From: Corylus avellana
Lineage: Eukaryota; Streptophyta; Magnoliopsida; Fagales; Betulaceae
Direction of reading: 5' to 3'
NCBI RefSeq assembly: GCF_901000735.1
Contig: NC_081551.1
Coordinates: 4,091,605 to 4,155,604 of the forward strand
DNA: 64,000 nucleotides
Every line of letters starts with the position of its first letter. Within the stretch, counting starts at the first letter, position 1. The translations under genes were made by a program, and so were the position numbers. Of this stretch, positions 1 to 13,470 are shown piece by piece. The notes beneath the pieces were generated by a model that was not told where the DNA came from, searched no databases, and saw only the letters and a list, made by a program, of their open reading frames with translations.

Positions 1-875
1 GTAGAGTGTAATACTAATGATTAAGTAGGGCACAAACATGCGAATGGATTGGCAATGACATCTGCCACAGGGTAAATTGTAGGGCGAGGGGAGCTCTTCG
101 GGAATTTAAATAAGCAAACCGAGTTGAAACTCCAAGGCAAACCTTTTCTTGCTCTCATTGAGCTTCAAAGAGACTCTGCACTCTAGTTAGCAGGTGCGAA
201 ATCAAGTTTTCTGATCCGGTTGCTTGGGGTATGGCTATGTTGGATTTTGATGCCCAAGTGCTTCAGCTTTTAGGGAGAGGGGTACGGGGGTTTCTCTTTC
301 AATCCCCTGTCCCTTTGTTGTCTGAGGGTGGCGCCTGACATTTGTCACCAGATAGACCCTTATTTGCTTTATGAATTCCAACTCCATCTGTTAGATTTGT
401 TTATGGCCCTAGGGGAGCCGTATGAGGTGATAATTTTGTGTACAGAGCTGTAATAGCGATGGAGACAGTGATATTATCACCGAATATGAGCTCAACCAAA
501 ATATTATATTTAGGGGTGGAATATGTGGCATTAACCTATAGGTTTTCCGGAGTTAGCAAAGGCTTACCATCTTTTATTATGGATTGACCCATCAAGAAGC
601 AGAATGTTAGAAAGAGACATTGCGTGTATATAATGTGGATGAAAGGTGAAGAAGAATAGGGGCCGAGAAATATGAAAGTTAATGGGAAAAAAAAATCGTG
701 CTGAAGTTTGTAGTAATTGGGATTAGGCTCAGTGAGTTGGGAGCAACTCATCCTTTTTTTTTTCCTTTTTTTTTTTTTTTTTTTTTTTTTTTCATTTTCT
801 GCTTTGCCTAGTTATTGTCATACTGTTTAGAGTTTAGACTATATGAGCACTTAACTAGTCTATTTAACAGTTCAG
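1..875. other. Unassigned left edge
   Basis: No confident gene is visible. A short open stretch around 88-180 (reading ELFGNLNKQTELKLQG and onward on the + strand) looks weakly protein-like but has no recognisable domain and soon meets a stop. A long T tract (about 752-793) precedes the first supportable exon. The region may hold introns of the gene whose last exons begin at 876, or repeat debris. Confidence 0.3.
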
Positions 876-1214
876 GATATTTGGTTGATGGACCACTTTT
901 AACTGAGCTTGATGCTTTATTTGAACCACACATCAAGAAGTTACCAGCTACTGTAAATGCTTTCAATAACTTTGTAATTGTATGCCTCCCCTTTGGGTTT
1001 TTCTCTTCTGTTTCTTTCTTTATCGACCATTGAAAGTTACCAGCTACTGTAAATGCTTTCAATAACTTTGTAATTGTATGCCTCGCCTTTGGGTTTTTCT
1101 CTTCTGTTTCTTTCTTTATCGACCATTGACTCAATCATGTGATTATTTTTTCAGGTCAAGTTTGGGAACATTGGTACTGATATATCTGACGTTGAGAGTG
1201 AGGCAGAGCGGTGA
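876..1214 (+). CDS. C-terminal exons of an unidentified gene (partial)
   Basis: Two exons can be joined in frame. Exon 876-952 follows an acceptor (ttcag) and ends before gtaaatg. Exon 1155-1214 follows tttttcag and ends at TGA 1212-1214. The joined peptide runs from GYLVDGPLLTELDALFEPH to the acidic tail TDISDVESEAER. I do not recognise the family; a C-terminal piece of a larger cytoplasmic protein is plausible. The rest of the gene lies upstream, outside the window or unrecognised. The exon end and donor are duplicated in tandem (see repeat 938-1129), so two identical donors compete. Use of the first gives the frame above; use of the second would read through into a stop. Confidence 0.4.
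938..1129 (+). repeat. 96-bp tandem duplication over an exon/intron border
   Basis: Positions 938-1033 are repeated almost perfectly at 1034-1129. The one difference noticed is tgcctcccc in copy 1 against tgcctcgcc in copy 2. The unit holds the last bases of an exon (AAGTTACCAGCTACT), its GT donor and the start of the intron. The near identity points to a recent event. Confidence 0.85.
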
Positions 1215-2221
1215 TGGTTATGTTCATGTCTGATGGTGGTCTTTGCCTTCTCCGCCTTCCATTTTCATGCTTCTACTTGTTTTTATGAAGTTCTGTTGGG
1301 AACTACTGTTGAAATTCCCTTCATAATGTTAATACAAACATCTTACCATGTGCCCTCTGTACATAAGTAGTGTCTTCCACATTTCTACTAGATTTTCTGT
1401 AATAACTATCATAAGCTTTACTCAATCATCATGTTTGTGCTAGGTATCCACTATCCACTGTGCAATCCTCCTATTGAATTCTGATGCGGAATATTGTGAA
1501 AATAATAATGCTACTTTTAATACTTATTTCACATTAGTTTACGTAGCATGTTTTAAGTGATTTTTCATGTCAACCACTTCAAAAAAAAAAAAAAAAAAAA
1601 ACAAAAGGAAAGACACTTAATTCACGCCATATCAATCAGTGTGAAATGGATGCGAAGAGAAGAGTTACTTGTTTACTCCAGCTAAATGTTTGGATAATGT
1701 TCCAATTCCATCTATTGCTTCCAATTTATTTTCAGCTAATTGGAATGCTTTTATGTCTGATTTGATATATAGTGAAAAAGTAATGTTATTTAGTAGGTTT
1801 ATACAACTATATCATACAACTTGATGATGTAGCATTGAAAATTAGTCCTTCGACTAGCATTTATAAAAAAAGAAATAATTTTTATTATCACGTTATTTCA
1901 GTTATATAACAGTTATGTAATAGTTTACTAAATGACATTAATCAAAATCGATCTAAAGAAATCTTCAGTAATAAATGAAATAGTTTTACATCGCTAATGA
2001 CACTTGAGAAATTTCAAGATCGTTTCTGTAGACCCAAAAAAAAAAAAAAAAATGGTAATAAAGATTTTAAAATTTTAAAATTGGTATATATTAGAACGGA
2101 ACCATTACTGTCTTTTTCTCCCTAAATACGAGGAAGCAACCCGATGCATGTATATAGGTGATCTCAATGAATTTTCATGTCCTAACTGCTTTTTTCTCTG
2201 TATCTTATGAAACATGTTTCT
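1215..2221. other. Intergenic, AT-rich
   Basis: This contains the presumed 3' UTR of the preceding gene and the 3' flank of the RABH1 gene on the other strand. A-runs lie near 1581-1600 and 2036-2051. I see no coding region or structured RNA. Confidence 0.5.
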
Positions 2222-5246
<3,025 letters not shown>

Positions 5247-5338
5247 TCAGATTCTAAGAGATAATTCTCCGCAAAAGTGAAGGTGACGAAAATTTTTCTT
5301 GAGATCTGAATCTCACAAATAAATTCTCTGAGAATTTG

Positions 5339-5356
5339 GAGAGAGAGAGAGAGAGA
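5339..5356. repeat. (GA)n microsatellite in RABH1 5' region
   Basis: A run of GA dinucleotides (CT on the coding strand) about 100 bp upstream of the RABH1 start codon. Such tracts are common in 5' UTRs and TATA-less promoters of plant housekeeping genes. Confidence 0.7.
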
Positions 5357-5589
5357 CGAAGAATGTTTTGTTTTTAGTCTCTTTGAATTTATAGTTAGAA
5401 GGAGAAACCGCCAACCAGGACGAAGATGGCCAAGTCAAATCTTCTCAACGAGTTTGCCTCTGTTTTCTCCAAATTACATTCATGCCTATATATATATATA
5501 TTTTAATTTATATTATTTTATTAGTTATTTAATTATTTGAGTAATTAAATAAATTAACTCGAATTTTAATCAATCTTCTCTAAAGTTTA

Positions 5590-5960
5590 CGTGTTTGTCT
5601 TATAGTATATATATACATTCACACACATTTATATGTCTATATACATATACACGTACACAAATACACATTTATATCAACGCTCATAATTACAATAATTTAA
5701 GTTATATCTATTACATTACGAAGAGAATTATCTTTTATCTTTTTAAATACTTAACATGTTCTTCTTTCAAAGTTAAAAGTAATGTTATAAAATACAATAA
5801 AAAAGTAAAATTATACGAGCTTATACTACAAGAGTCGATTTTTTACGAGTTTGGCTCATTCAATAAGCATGTATAGATTTTTGTTAAAGCTTTGTTTGTT
5901 TAATAAATGATTTGATCATGAGTCGAGCACGAGCTTGTTTGTAAGCGATTTTGTTCATTT
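5590..5960 (+). repeat. Dispersed repeat upstream of RABH1, inverted relative to 2790-3145
   Basis: The sequence matches the RABH1 intron 4 repeat in reverse orientation. It ends in gagtcgagcacgagcttgt-like motifs typical of plant hAT-derived repeats. The open frame across it is fortuitous. Confidence 0.5.
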
Positions 5961-6749
5961 GCAACTCTATACCCTATACATTGTACATTTTTGCGCATGG
6001 TAGATTAGTAGGCAAAGAGGTTCTTCACTTTAACCAATTCAAACTTTCAAATTACTTTCTCATTTAGGCTCTAGTTTATTTCAATGTAAAATGTTTTTGT
6101 TGTAAATTTTAGGAAAATAATTTGAGCTAATTTTTTTTTTTTTTTTTTTTTTTTTGGCGACATTTGGCTTGTATAGAAAATCGGAGATGGCGGGCGACGA
6201 CCAGTAACCTTTGGCTGCAATGGAGAATAAACTGCGAGAGAGAGTGTGCAAAAATGATAAACTCAAACTTGAAAAATCGTTTACGATTTTAAGAAATGAA
6301 AACTATTTTACATAAATTAAAGAAGGTTTTCTGCTCAACTTAAAATATTTTTGGTTTAACCATAATTTTCAATCGTACCAAATACCAAAAAATAAATAAA
6401 GCCTTTTTCAAAAAATATTTTGAGTTGAAACAAACAAAACCTTAATCTTTCATTTGTTGTGCCTTATTTTAATTTTTTTCTAAGAAAACTGTACTTCAAA
6501 AAGAGAAAATCTCACGTCAAAGGCACCCTTTTACTTTACAAAGAAGTAGCTTCATTGTATTGTATGGCATATATAGAGGCTGAAGTAACAGGCCACTTCT
6601 TTTCTCCTCTTTTATTTGTTTAAGGCCACACTCTTGAATGAATCTACACGTTACTACCTTTTCTTAGACATGAACGTTCTTCAGCTTGTTTGACCATAAT
6701 TTCTTGCAATTGACAATTTCATGCAATTATAGCGATTTCTTATTTGAGG
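5961..6749. other. Intergenic
   Basis: No gene seen. T tract at about 6129-6155 and AT-rich sequence with a short inverted motif (aaaatcgtttacgatttt, about 6272-6289) that resembles plant miniature-element debris. Confidence 0.4.
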
Positions 6750-7308
6750 TAAGGAGTGTATAAACGGGGCAGTTATAACCACTTCATAACCGCTAACCGC
6801 TCATAATCATTAACCACATAACTATTTTGGTATGCGGTTATAAAAAACTGTTAACCGCCTAGGTGCGGCGCAGGAAAAAGCGGTTAATAACCGCTAACCG
6901 CCTATACTTATATATAATATAATAATATAAATATATATTATATATTTATAGTAAAAATATAAAATTAAAAACTACGATGTTTTGGTGTTAAAACACTAAA
7001 AAATGTTGTTTTAAATACAAGTTAGGGATAGAGTTTTATCATATTAATTATTTTTGGGAACACTTTGACCCAAAAAGATTTAAAATAAACCCAAAAAATA
7101 GGCACAATGAAGGCCCAAAAGCCCATATAAAAAAAGGGTTATAAAACTTTCGGCTATTGGTTTGAATAACAGTTAACCGTCGGTTATAATAACCGCTAAC
7201 CACTTAAGGCAGCGGTTGCGGTTATTAAAATCCAATAACTGCCTTAAGCAGTTAGCGGTTTTAGCTAATAACCACTAACCGCAACTGTTATACACCCCTA
7301 ATTTAAGC
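6742..7308. mobile_element. hAT-type MITE with GCGGTTA subterminal repeats
   Basis: The element spans 6750-7300. Its right end read inward is TAGGGGTGTATAAC, a typical hAT terminus; the left end TAAGGAGTGTATAAAC is its diverged partner. The flanking 8-mers are atttgagg (6742-6749) and atttaagc (7301-7308), 6 of 8 matching, as expected for an aged 8-bp hAT duplication. Many copies of GCGGTTA/TAACCGC crowd both ends in both orientations, like the subterminal transposase sites of hAT elements. No transposase is encoded. Confidence 0.75.
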
Positions 7309-8635
7309 ATTTGTTCGGGCAAGAAAGGCTTATTAAGACTTTCACAATTACAGTTAAAAAAAGTACAATCCACATAAAGATTGTAGTTAATCTCGATCTT
7401 AGCATGAATTTGAACGAACAAGAAAATAAAGAGAAGCTAGTCCTCTATTTCAAGAAGGTTGATGGAGAGGATCCTTCTCATATTTTCTATAGTCAAGTTA
7501 ACTTGAATAGTGCCGTTGAATGGTTGGAAATGGGCCGAAGCCCAATCCAAAACATTATTGACTTGTAGGTAACAAAAACATGGCCACCTTGACTAGTAGT
7601 TTCGTAGTAGTATTGCAAAGAGAAATGCTAGAGGTCAATAAGTTTTTTTATATTTGACTCATATTTTCTTACAATTAACTATTGAATTTGTGGGGTCCAC
7701 CATTGACTTCCGTAGAATCTACATATGTCTACAAATCGAATAGTTAATTGTAAAGGAATATGAACTAAATATTAAGAATTTATTAACCCCTAACATTTCT
7801 CTATTGCAAATGGCCACCGTGGAAGTCATTGGTTGAGGCCTCCATCGGCGAAGCGAAACATAAGGGACCTACTGAAAATTTGAAAGAGGAGTAAGAGATT
7901 TACAGTGTTTACCTCTCGAGCGAGAGAGGAGTCGAGGGTAGGCATAACCAGTTATGATATATAAGTAATTTATAAGATGAAAATGTTAAATTTTTATTTT
8001 AGTTTTTTTATAATTGGGTTTTGATTGGTTGTCCTTTTTTTGTTTATTAAAATATGTTGGACATATAGTCTATAATGATATACAATTCGACTCGATATAA
8101 TTGAATCATCACTAAGTTTATTAGATTTTGTGTAGCTTAATTATACAATAATAAAATGTACATGGAGGTTGGCAACCGTATTTAGAATATGAGTTTATAA
8201 TATGAAAACTTTAAAAGAATTTTTCCCTATAAAATGTACATGGAAGCAGAGCAGAATTATTAAATGGGCAGAGGTTTTTTTTTTTTTTTTTCAAATTGGG
8301 TATGAGGAATTTCCTAAAAAGTATTGAATAAAATTTATTTCAACTTTGTTCTTGTAATTAAAAAAAAAAACACGTGTTTCTCACATGTAAATGACACACA
8401 TCATTTTTATAGAATATGTTGAAAAAATGAACCCAGTTTAAAAGAATACTCTGTCCTTATTAAATTATCATGATGTAATTCTTTAGGATGATTTTATTAT
8501 TGTTGATGATAGTTTTCAATACGGTGAATACGAGGTCTACTCTACGATCTTTCTTTGCACTCCTCCATGTACCTTTTGCACAATTAATGGTTAAGAGAAT
8601 TTGCTGGATGGTGTTCCCGTGGATCCTCCGCCGAT
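7309..8635. other. Intergenic
   Basis: No supportable gene. An 85-codon open frame at 7311-7568 has no recognisable domain, intron signals or neighbouring coding sequence. T and A tracts occur at 8275-8291 and 8360-8369. Confidence 0.4.
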
Positions 8636-9470
8636 GATTAAGTTAGTTTATTTGTTCTAGTATTAACTTTAGGAAGAATATTGCGTACCCTCATATCTCG
8701 TACATGGGCATATTTATAAACCAGGTTGTTGGAGCTAAAGATGGTAACTTGGCTGTAAATCTGGGATTTGAGAGTGATTGCAGTGATATCAGATCTCTGA
8801 CCTGATGCTGCAATTATTCGAGATATATTGTATCTGTATCCACTAGGGCTGAGCAAATTACCGACTAACCGACTTTCGACCGACACCGACCGTTACCGAC
8901 TAGATGGCGGACGGTAGGCGGCATGATTCTTTTTATTCTGAATTTTTCGATTTGGTAGGCGGAAGATGTTTTTTAACCAAACCGACTTTCAACCGACGTT
9001 ATCGACAAATTCACCACTTTTGCACATACCGACATTGCCGACACCGATTTTACCGACCACCATTCGGTTTGAAATGCGAAATAAAATAAAATTTGGCGGA
9101 ATAAGTCGGTGAAATAACCGACTTTACCGACATTGTCGGTTCGAAAGATGAAAATAAATTTTTTCTACCAAAACCAACATTACCGACTGACACAGCCCTA
9201 GTATCCACTGTTATTGCATATCCCGTGAATGGTGTATTCTAATGTCATTCCATGTTTGTTCTCGAATTCCTTTACTAAGCAATTTGATACGCTCGAGCGA
9301 TTGCTATCCCGAGCCTTCCCTTTTTGTTGTCGACTCCACATACTCGAGAGACGCGTGATCCCGAAACAATGACATCTGTTGACCACGATACCTTCCAAGA
9401 TCATAGGCCACGTTGATGTCCCGAACCCCTTGCGGGCCATGGGCCGAGCCCATGGCCTGGACTGACATCA
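8600..9470. repeat. Probable older repeat interrupted by the 8844-9200 MITE
   Basis: Sequence on both sides of the MITE (8600-8843 and 9209-9470) reads as one continuous unit once the insertion is set aside. It ends with a palindromic stretch gggccatgggccgagcccatggcc near 9436-9459. It is less AT-rich than its surroundings and is probably transposon-derived, but I cannot name the family. Confidence 0.3.
8836..9208. mobile_element. hAT-type MITE with CCGAC subterminal repeats, perfect 8-bp TSD
   Basis: The element is 8844-9200 (357 bp). It starts TAGGGCTGAGCAAATTACCG and ends TACCGACTGACACAGCCCTA, so the termini are inverted repeats (TAGGGCTG). It is flanked by identical 8-mers gtatccac at 8836-8843 and 9201-9208. 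The interior holds many CCGAC/GTCGG copies. No coding capacity for a transposase; it depends on an element elsewhere in the genome. Confidence 0.92.
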
Positions 9471-9741
9471 TTATTCATTTTTTTTAGGTGAAAATTCAGG
9501 CTTTCATTAACACTTGATCAAAGAATGACAAAAGTATTGTGGAGCAAATTGAGAAAGCAAGTTAAAAATGTGTTTAACTACAATTGCTTTATATAATTAA
9601 TTTACCCCAAACAAGGCACCACGAAGAAGAAAGGAATGGTAATGAGTTTCCAGTCGGGAAACGAAACTAGCGAATTAGACAAGTCCGCGTGGCACTACAT
9701 TGGAGTAACCACAAAGCAAGCCTTTTAGTTGGAAGCCAACT

Positions 9742-9753
9742 AGTCCCACATCG
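9742..9753 (+). promoter_or_regulatory. U6 upstream sequence element (USE)
   Basis: AGTCCCACATCG fits the plant snRNA USE consensus RTCCCACATCG exactly. It lies about 26 bp before the TATA motif, the spacing used by RNA polymerase III in plants. Confidence 0.93.
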
Positions 9754-9779
9754 TTCATTTACAACAAAGAAGACGACGA

Positions 9780-9786
9780 TATATTA
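9780..9786 (+). promoter_or_regulatory. TATA box of U6 copy A
   Basis: TATATTA, 22 bp ahead of the first U6 nucleotide and about 26 bp after the USE, as in plant U6 genes. Confidence 0.85.
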
Positions 9787-9807
9787 TGAAGCAGAACACA
9801 TGACATT

Positions 9808-9825
9808 GTCCTTCGGGACATCCGA

Positions 9826-9857
<32 letters not shown>

Positions 9858-9910
9858 GGCCCCTGCGCAAGGATGACACGCATAAATCGAGAAATGGTCC
9901 AAATTTTTTT
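9808..9910 (+). ncRNA. U6: U6 spliceosomal snRNA, copy A
   Basis: Complete U6 sequence from GTCCTTCGGGACATCCG to GGTCCAAATTTTTTT. It includes the invariant ACAGAGA box (5' splice-site pairing), the AGC triad and the T-run that ends Pol III transcription. U6 pairs with U4 and U2 and forms the spliceosome active site. The 5' stem is four base pairs closed by TTCG, one pair shorter than the GTCCC/GGGAC form I know from other plants; the loss is symmetrical, so the hairpin is kept. The RNA region is identical to the second copy at 25694-25796. Promoter elements are intact, so it is probably active. Confidence 0.96.
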
Positions 9911-10579
9911 TCCTTCCTCGGTGATCAACGATCAGATCTCGCAAATTTGTGATTCTGTGGCTCCTACTTCCTTTTTTTACACTTTCTGTTTCTTTCATCC
10001 GTTTGGGTCTTGCTCAAATAGTAAAGCTTAGATTTTGCTCATGTTCTTTTGGATTCCGGGTAAGTCATTTGGAACTAGTTAATCTTCTCAAATTGAACTG
10101 AGTTTTTGTATTCTGCAATTGGGTTTACTTTTTTATTTTGCCAAATATTCCACCTTTTTTTCCTTCGGTTCACAGTTATGATGGTAATTCCTGTATTCTG
10201 ACTGATATTTGGTGCAATTTCGAGTCTTGAGAATTGATTTCTTTCAGAATTGAAGCCCGAAACGTTTCTAACTGCTGGAGATTTTTGGATGTGCCAAGGG
10301 GGGTTATTTTTCAAGCCACTTATGAACATGATACGGCTTTTTTGTTTAATCAGCTAGAGGTATTGCCTACATTTACCTTTTTTTCTTCTTCTCTTTTTTA
10401 GAAGAAGAAAAAAATAGTTTTTGTGGATGTGGGAATCTTCTTCTTTGCTGCCTTTGAGATAAACATAAGGTTTCAGATTTGCATTGTCCATTGTTAAATT
10501 TCACTTGCTGAGCATAGCTAATCGCATTATTTTAAGAGCGTCTGTGGCTTAATGAATGTGCACATTATGCCATGCTTCT

Positions 10580-11820
10580 GATAGGTAATTGTCTAAGAGC
10601 TTACTGATATTGCATTTGTTAGGCTCCTGCTGCTGTTCATGCATCAGAAAACATTTCACTATTCTTTGCACAACATCTTGCACTGCATTGTGTGTTGTTC
10701 AGGTGAATAGTGAGAAAAAAAGGGATGTAAATTTAGTAAGGTCATTTGTTATTCATTATTGTATTTTTTAATGGAGTATAAATAGTTATTCTAAGACCTG
10801 TTCTTTAAACACTTTTCTGTGCTGTAATGTCAAAGTCATACAATTTTAGAAGAAAGAGGAGGTAAATATATTACTCACTTCACCAGTTTCACTTGATTGG
10901 CATTTTTATAACAAGGGATCAGAAGATCGTTGCATTGGCATCTTCCAACACCATCCCCACTCTCTTTTCAAGCTCTGAAATCAATGCTGGTGTTGCAGAA
11001 TATACCATTGCCATCTTTGACATCTTGAATAGGAACTTACATGAAACAGCTTCTTGTTGAGGAAGAAGTATGCTTACTAGGCTTCCAATAATTGTTTTTG
11101 GCTCCTTTCTCCTCCCCACTATAAATACTGAGTTGCGGCTCATTCTTTCATAGTTTCAGGCAACCATCTCTGATTCTCTCTGCATAGTACATGATACATT
11201 TACCTATGATCTCTGGTTTTGTTCCCTTTGCCCTTATAGCTGTTATGATTTCCTATGAAATGATCATTGCAAAGGGTAGCCACACCATCAAATTACCACC
11301 CTTCTTCATAAACTGCATCTCCAGTTGAGATTTCTCTTGAAGCCTTCCAGGCTATCGAGTCACAGCATCTTCTGACAATTTGGAGATTTTCAGTCCATGG
11401 AGATAGATTTTCACAGGATTTTACGACAATAATTGTGTCTTTCCATGAGGAAAGCTTCTGTCTTGGTGATGAAATTTCCATCTTCTACTTCTTCGTTCAT
11501 CTCTAGAAATTCTGATCATGCACATCTTAGTGGAGCTATGTTGTTACATTTTGTAAGTCTACTGGGAGACCATAACAAAATTATAAAACGATTTTTAATG
11601 TTTCTGGCCCTCCTGGAAAGTTTTCAAGCTTGAGGTTCTCTAGAAATCTTATGTAGCCACATTGTGCCACCAAGGGATACTGTTTCATCCTTTCAGGGGA
11701 AATAGGTAAGTTATGAAATGAGTTAATATTTCTGGGTCTGGGTTTCTTCCCCCTTATACATCTTCAATTCATACCAAAAAGTCATATCTAGCCCCTGACA
11801 AAAAATAGTAATGATGAAAC
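10580..11820 (-). pseudogene. Truncated DOT3/NPH3-family pseudogene
   Basis: The minus strand carries pieces homologous to the intact DOT3-like gene at 28573-32129. Exon 4 sequence lies at about 10600-10710, exon 3 sequence at about 10919-11700, and part of intron 2 at 11710-11820 (matching 29578-29665). Recognisable peptides include SELEKRVGMVLED (about 10940-10980) and ENLQIVRRCCDSIAWKASRE (about 11325-11385). The frame is broken by small deletions and stops, for example inside the segment following ELQLSIYSG. The BTB exons 1-2 and the C-terminal exons 5-6 are missing. A non-functional duplicate. Confidence 0.9.
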
Positions 11821-13331
11821 AAATAAAGGAAGCACTAAACTACTAAAGAGTAATTAGTAAAGGCAAAGATGGCCATTGACTCAAAATATGGCCGTTGCTA
11901 AATTCTAAGCAGTCTAGCAAACGTATGAAATACTATATTACCCCTAATGCTAAAAAGGAGTTGTGCATATGGGTGAATGTTAAGTAGCAAGCAACGTGGT
12001 AGAAAGGGATGAGGAGTTTTACCAATAAACAACCCACGGCCATCAATTAGGATTCTATTAGTAATGAATAAAGGGATATTATTTTATCCTCTCCAATATT
12101 TGAATGTTTTTTTTTGACATGTCCATATAAGAGGGAGAGGGGGATTTGAACTAGTGACCTCCGCTTCATTAGAGTATTTGAATGTTATTAGTATTGTTAT
12201 TGAAGAAAATTATAATGCGCAATGTGAAAAAAATTAATGATAAGAGATATCAAATCAAATCAGATTTGAATACATTCAAATATGATTTGATTTGGTCATA
12301 ATCAAATACAATAAAACAAAATCCCATAATTTGAATACATTCAATTACAATCTAACGAAATCCTATAATATCTCTAACAGTTATAGTCATCTTTATCTAA
12401 AAGACATTGAAAGCCTATTTAGCCATTGCTTGAATGAATAAAACAATGGAATAATTATTCTACAAACTACTGTTTATTGTTTGAGAGGCCTTGAGTACCT
12501 TGAATCCCCCTTCTGTAGTTCTGTGTTTGTTTCCCGATCAATGTTCACCATAAAATCCTGCTTCATTACCAAGCTGTAATTACTGGGTATTAGAGACAGG
12601 TTTCGTTTCGCTCTTGCGGCCGTTCAAACCTATGGTTGGACATGACGAAACCTGGCTCTGATACCAAGTTGTTATGGCATGGCATAACCTGTCTTTCACG
12701 TCACTTTGCTTGCTAGGTAACGGTAAAAAAAAAAAAACTAACTAATTCTTATATTAGTTCAACGGTTTTCAGGCAGGTTCCAGACTAATTCTTACCTTCG
12801 GCCTGGGGCTTCCTCCAACGGTCATGTCTCGAAAATTTTGCTTCCCAATTCTTTACAAGTTCAACCAAATTTTATGTTGAACGTAAATCACAAAAGCTGT
12901 GTATAATCATGTGTTTCATCGTTTGTATTTTTCTAATGTTATTAGTAGTTGATTTTCCAATATCACTCTTCTAAATTTAAATGTTTGTTTGAAATCAAAT
13001 TTCTATATGTAATTTATAATATGAGAATGCTAGATTTTTTTTTTTTTTTAATTGGGTTTTTACTGATTGTCCCTTTTTAGTTTATTAATACAATTAGTTT
13101 ATTAATTGTATTAAATTTCGATATGTTTTTCAATATGCATGTCTATAGCTGTACCTTTGTACAAAAAACAACTAAAATCATGAGTCTATAAATGCATGCA
13201 AATATGATCACTTGACCCTGGCTGGTATGGTGGCATTTTCATTTTGACTCTTATTTAATTTTCAAAAAATTTGGCATGATCTTCTATTCAAGGCTTTTTG
13301 TATTCTCAACTTTCATCTAATTGTTTTCTAG
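11821..13331. other. Intergenic with repeat debris
   Basis: No gene. It holds an LTR-type primer-binding site on the minus strand (12650-12670) and, around 12110-12180, a tract (ggatttgaactagtgacctcc) resembling the tRNA-related end of plant retroelements. The remainder is AT-rich. Confidence 0.4.
12590..12900 (-). mobile_element. LTR-retrotransposon remnant (PBS plus LTR edge)
   Basis: On the minus strand, TGGTATCAGAGCC (complement of ggctctgatacca, about 12652-12665) is the standard primer-binding site complementary to initiator tRNA-Met. The adjacent tgttatggcatgg... on its right would then be the inner edge of the 5' LTR. The outer LTR edge and a 3' LTR are not established, so only a fragment is claimed. 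Confidence 0.5.
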
Positions 13332-13470
13332 GTTCGAGAAAAGAGTGAGGTATGCCTCTCGGCTCTCGCAAAGCAAGAGCTGATGTAAGAAGGCGTGTTA
13401 AGGGAGGCTTTGTCAAAGCTGGTGAAGCTTATGATTATGATCCATTGATCCAAACCAGAAGCTACTGAGA
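13332..13470 (+). pseudogene. Orphan last exon with a CCT domain (CONSTANS-like, COL9/COL10 type)
   Basis: After an acceptor (ttttctag, ending at 13331) the frame reads [31 protein letters not shown], then [14 protein letters not shown] and TGA 13468-13470. This is the CCT motif and tail of the COL9/COL10/COL13 branch of B-box transcription factors, which bind NF-Y partners. Two oddities suggest decay: three extra residues in the basic segment (RYASRLSRKARAD, where relatives read RYASRKARAD) and glycine replacing the conserved arginine of KGRF. No B-box exons are visible upstream to 11.8 kb. A diverged functional gene with a very long intron is less likely. Its position next to RRP15 mirrors Arabidopsis COL10 beside its RRP15-like gene. 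Confidence 0.65.

Larger units (their letters stand above)
9655..10530 (+). repeat. Inverted duplicate (copy A) of the U6 unit at 25105-25950
   Basis: From ggaaacgaaactagcg (about 9658) to ttcacttgctgagcatagct (about 10500-10520), this closely matches the reverse complement of 25950 down to 25105. It covers the U6 promoter, RNA gene and about 600 bp of 3' flank. Confidence 0.9.

Noticed and set aside
7311..7568. 85-codon frame with coding-like composition
   Set aside because: No domain, splice context or neighbouring exons; starts just outside the hAT element. Not strong enough to call.
10075..10329. 84-codon minus-strand frame, also open at 25288-25569
   Set aside because: It lies in the duplicated 3' flank of U6. 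Both copies stay open only because they are recent duplicates; small indels change the frame in the middle and no domain is visible.
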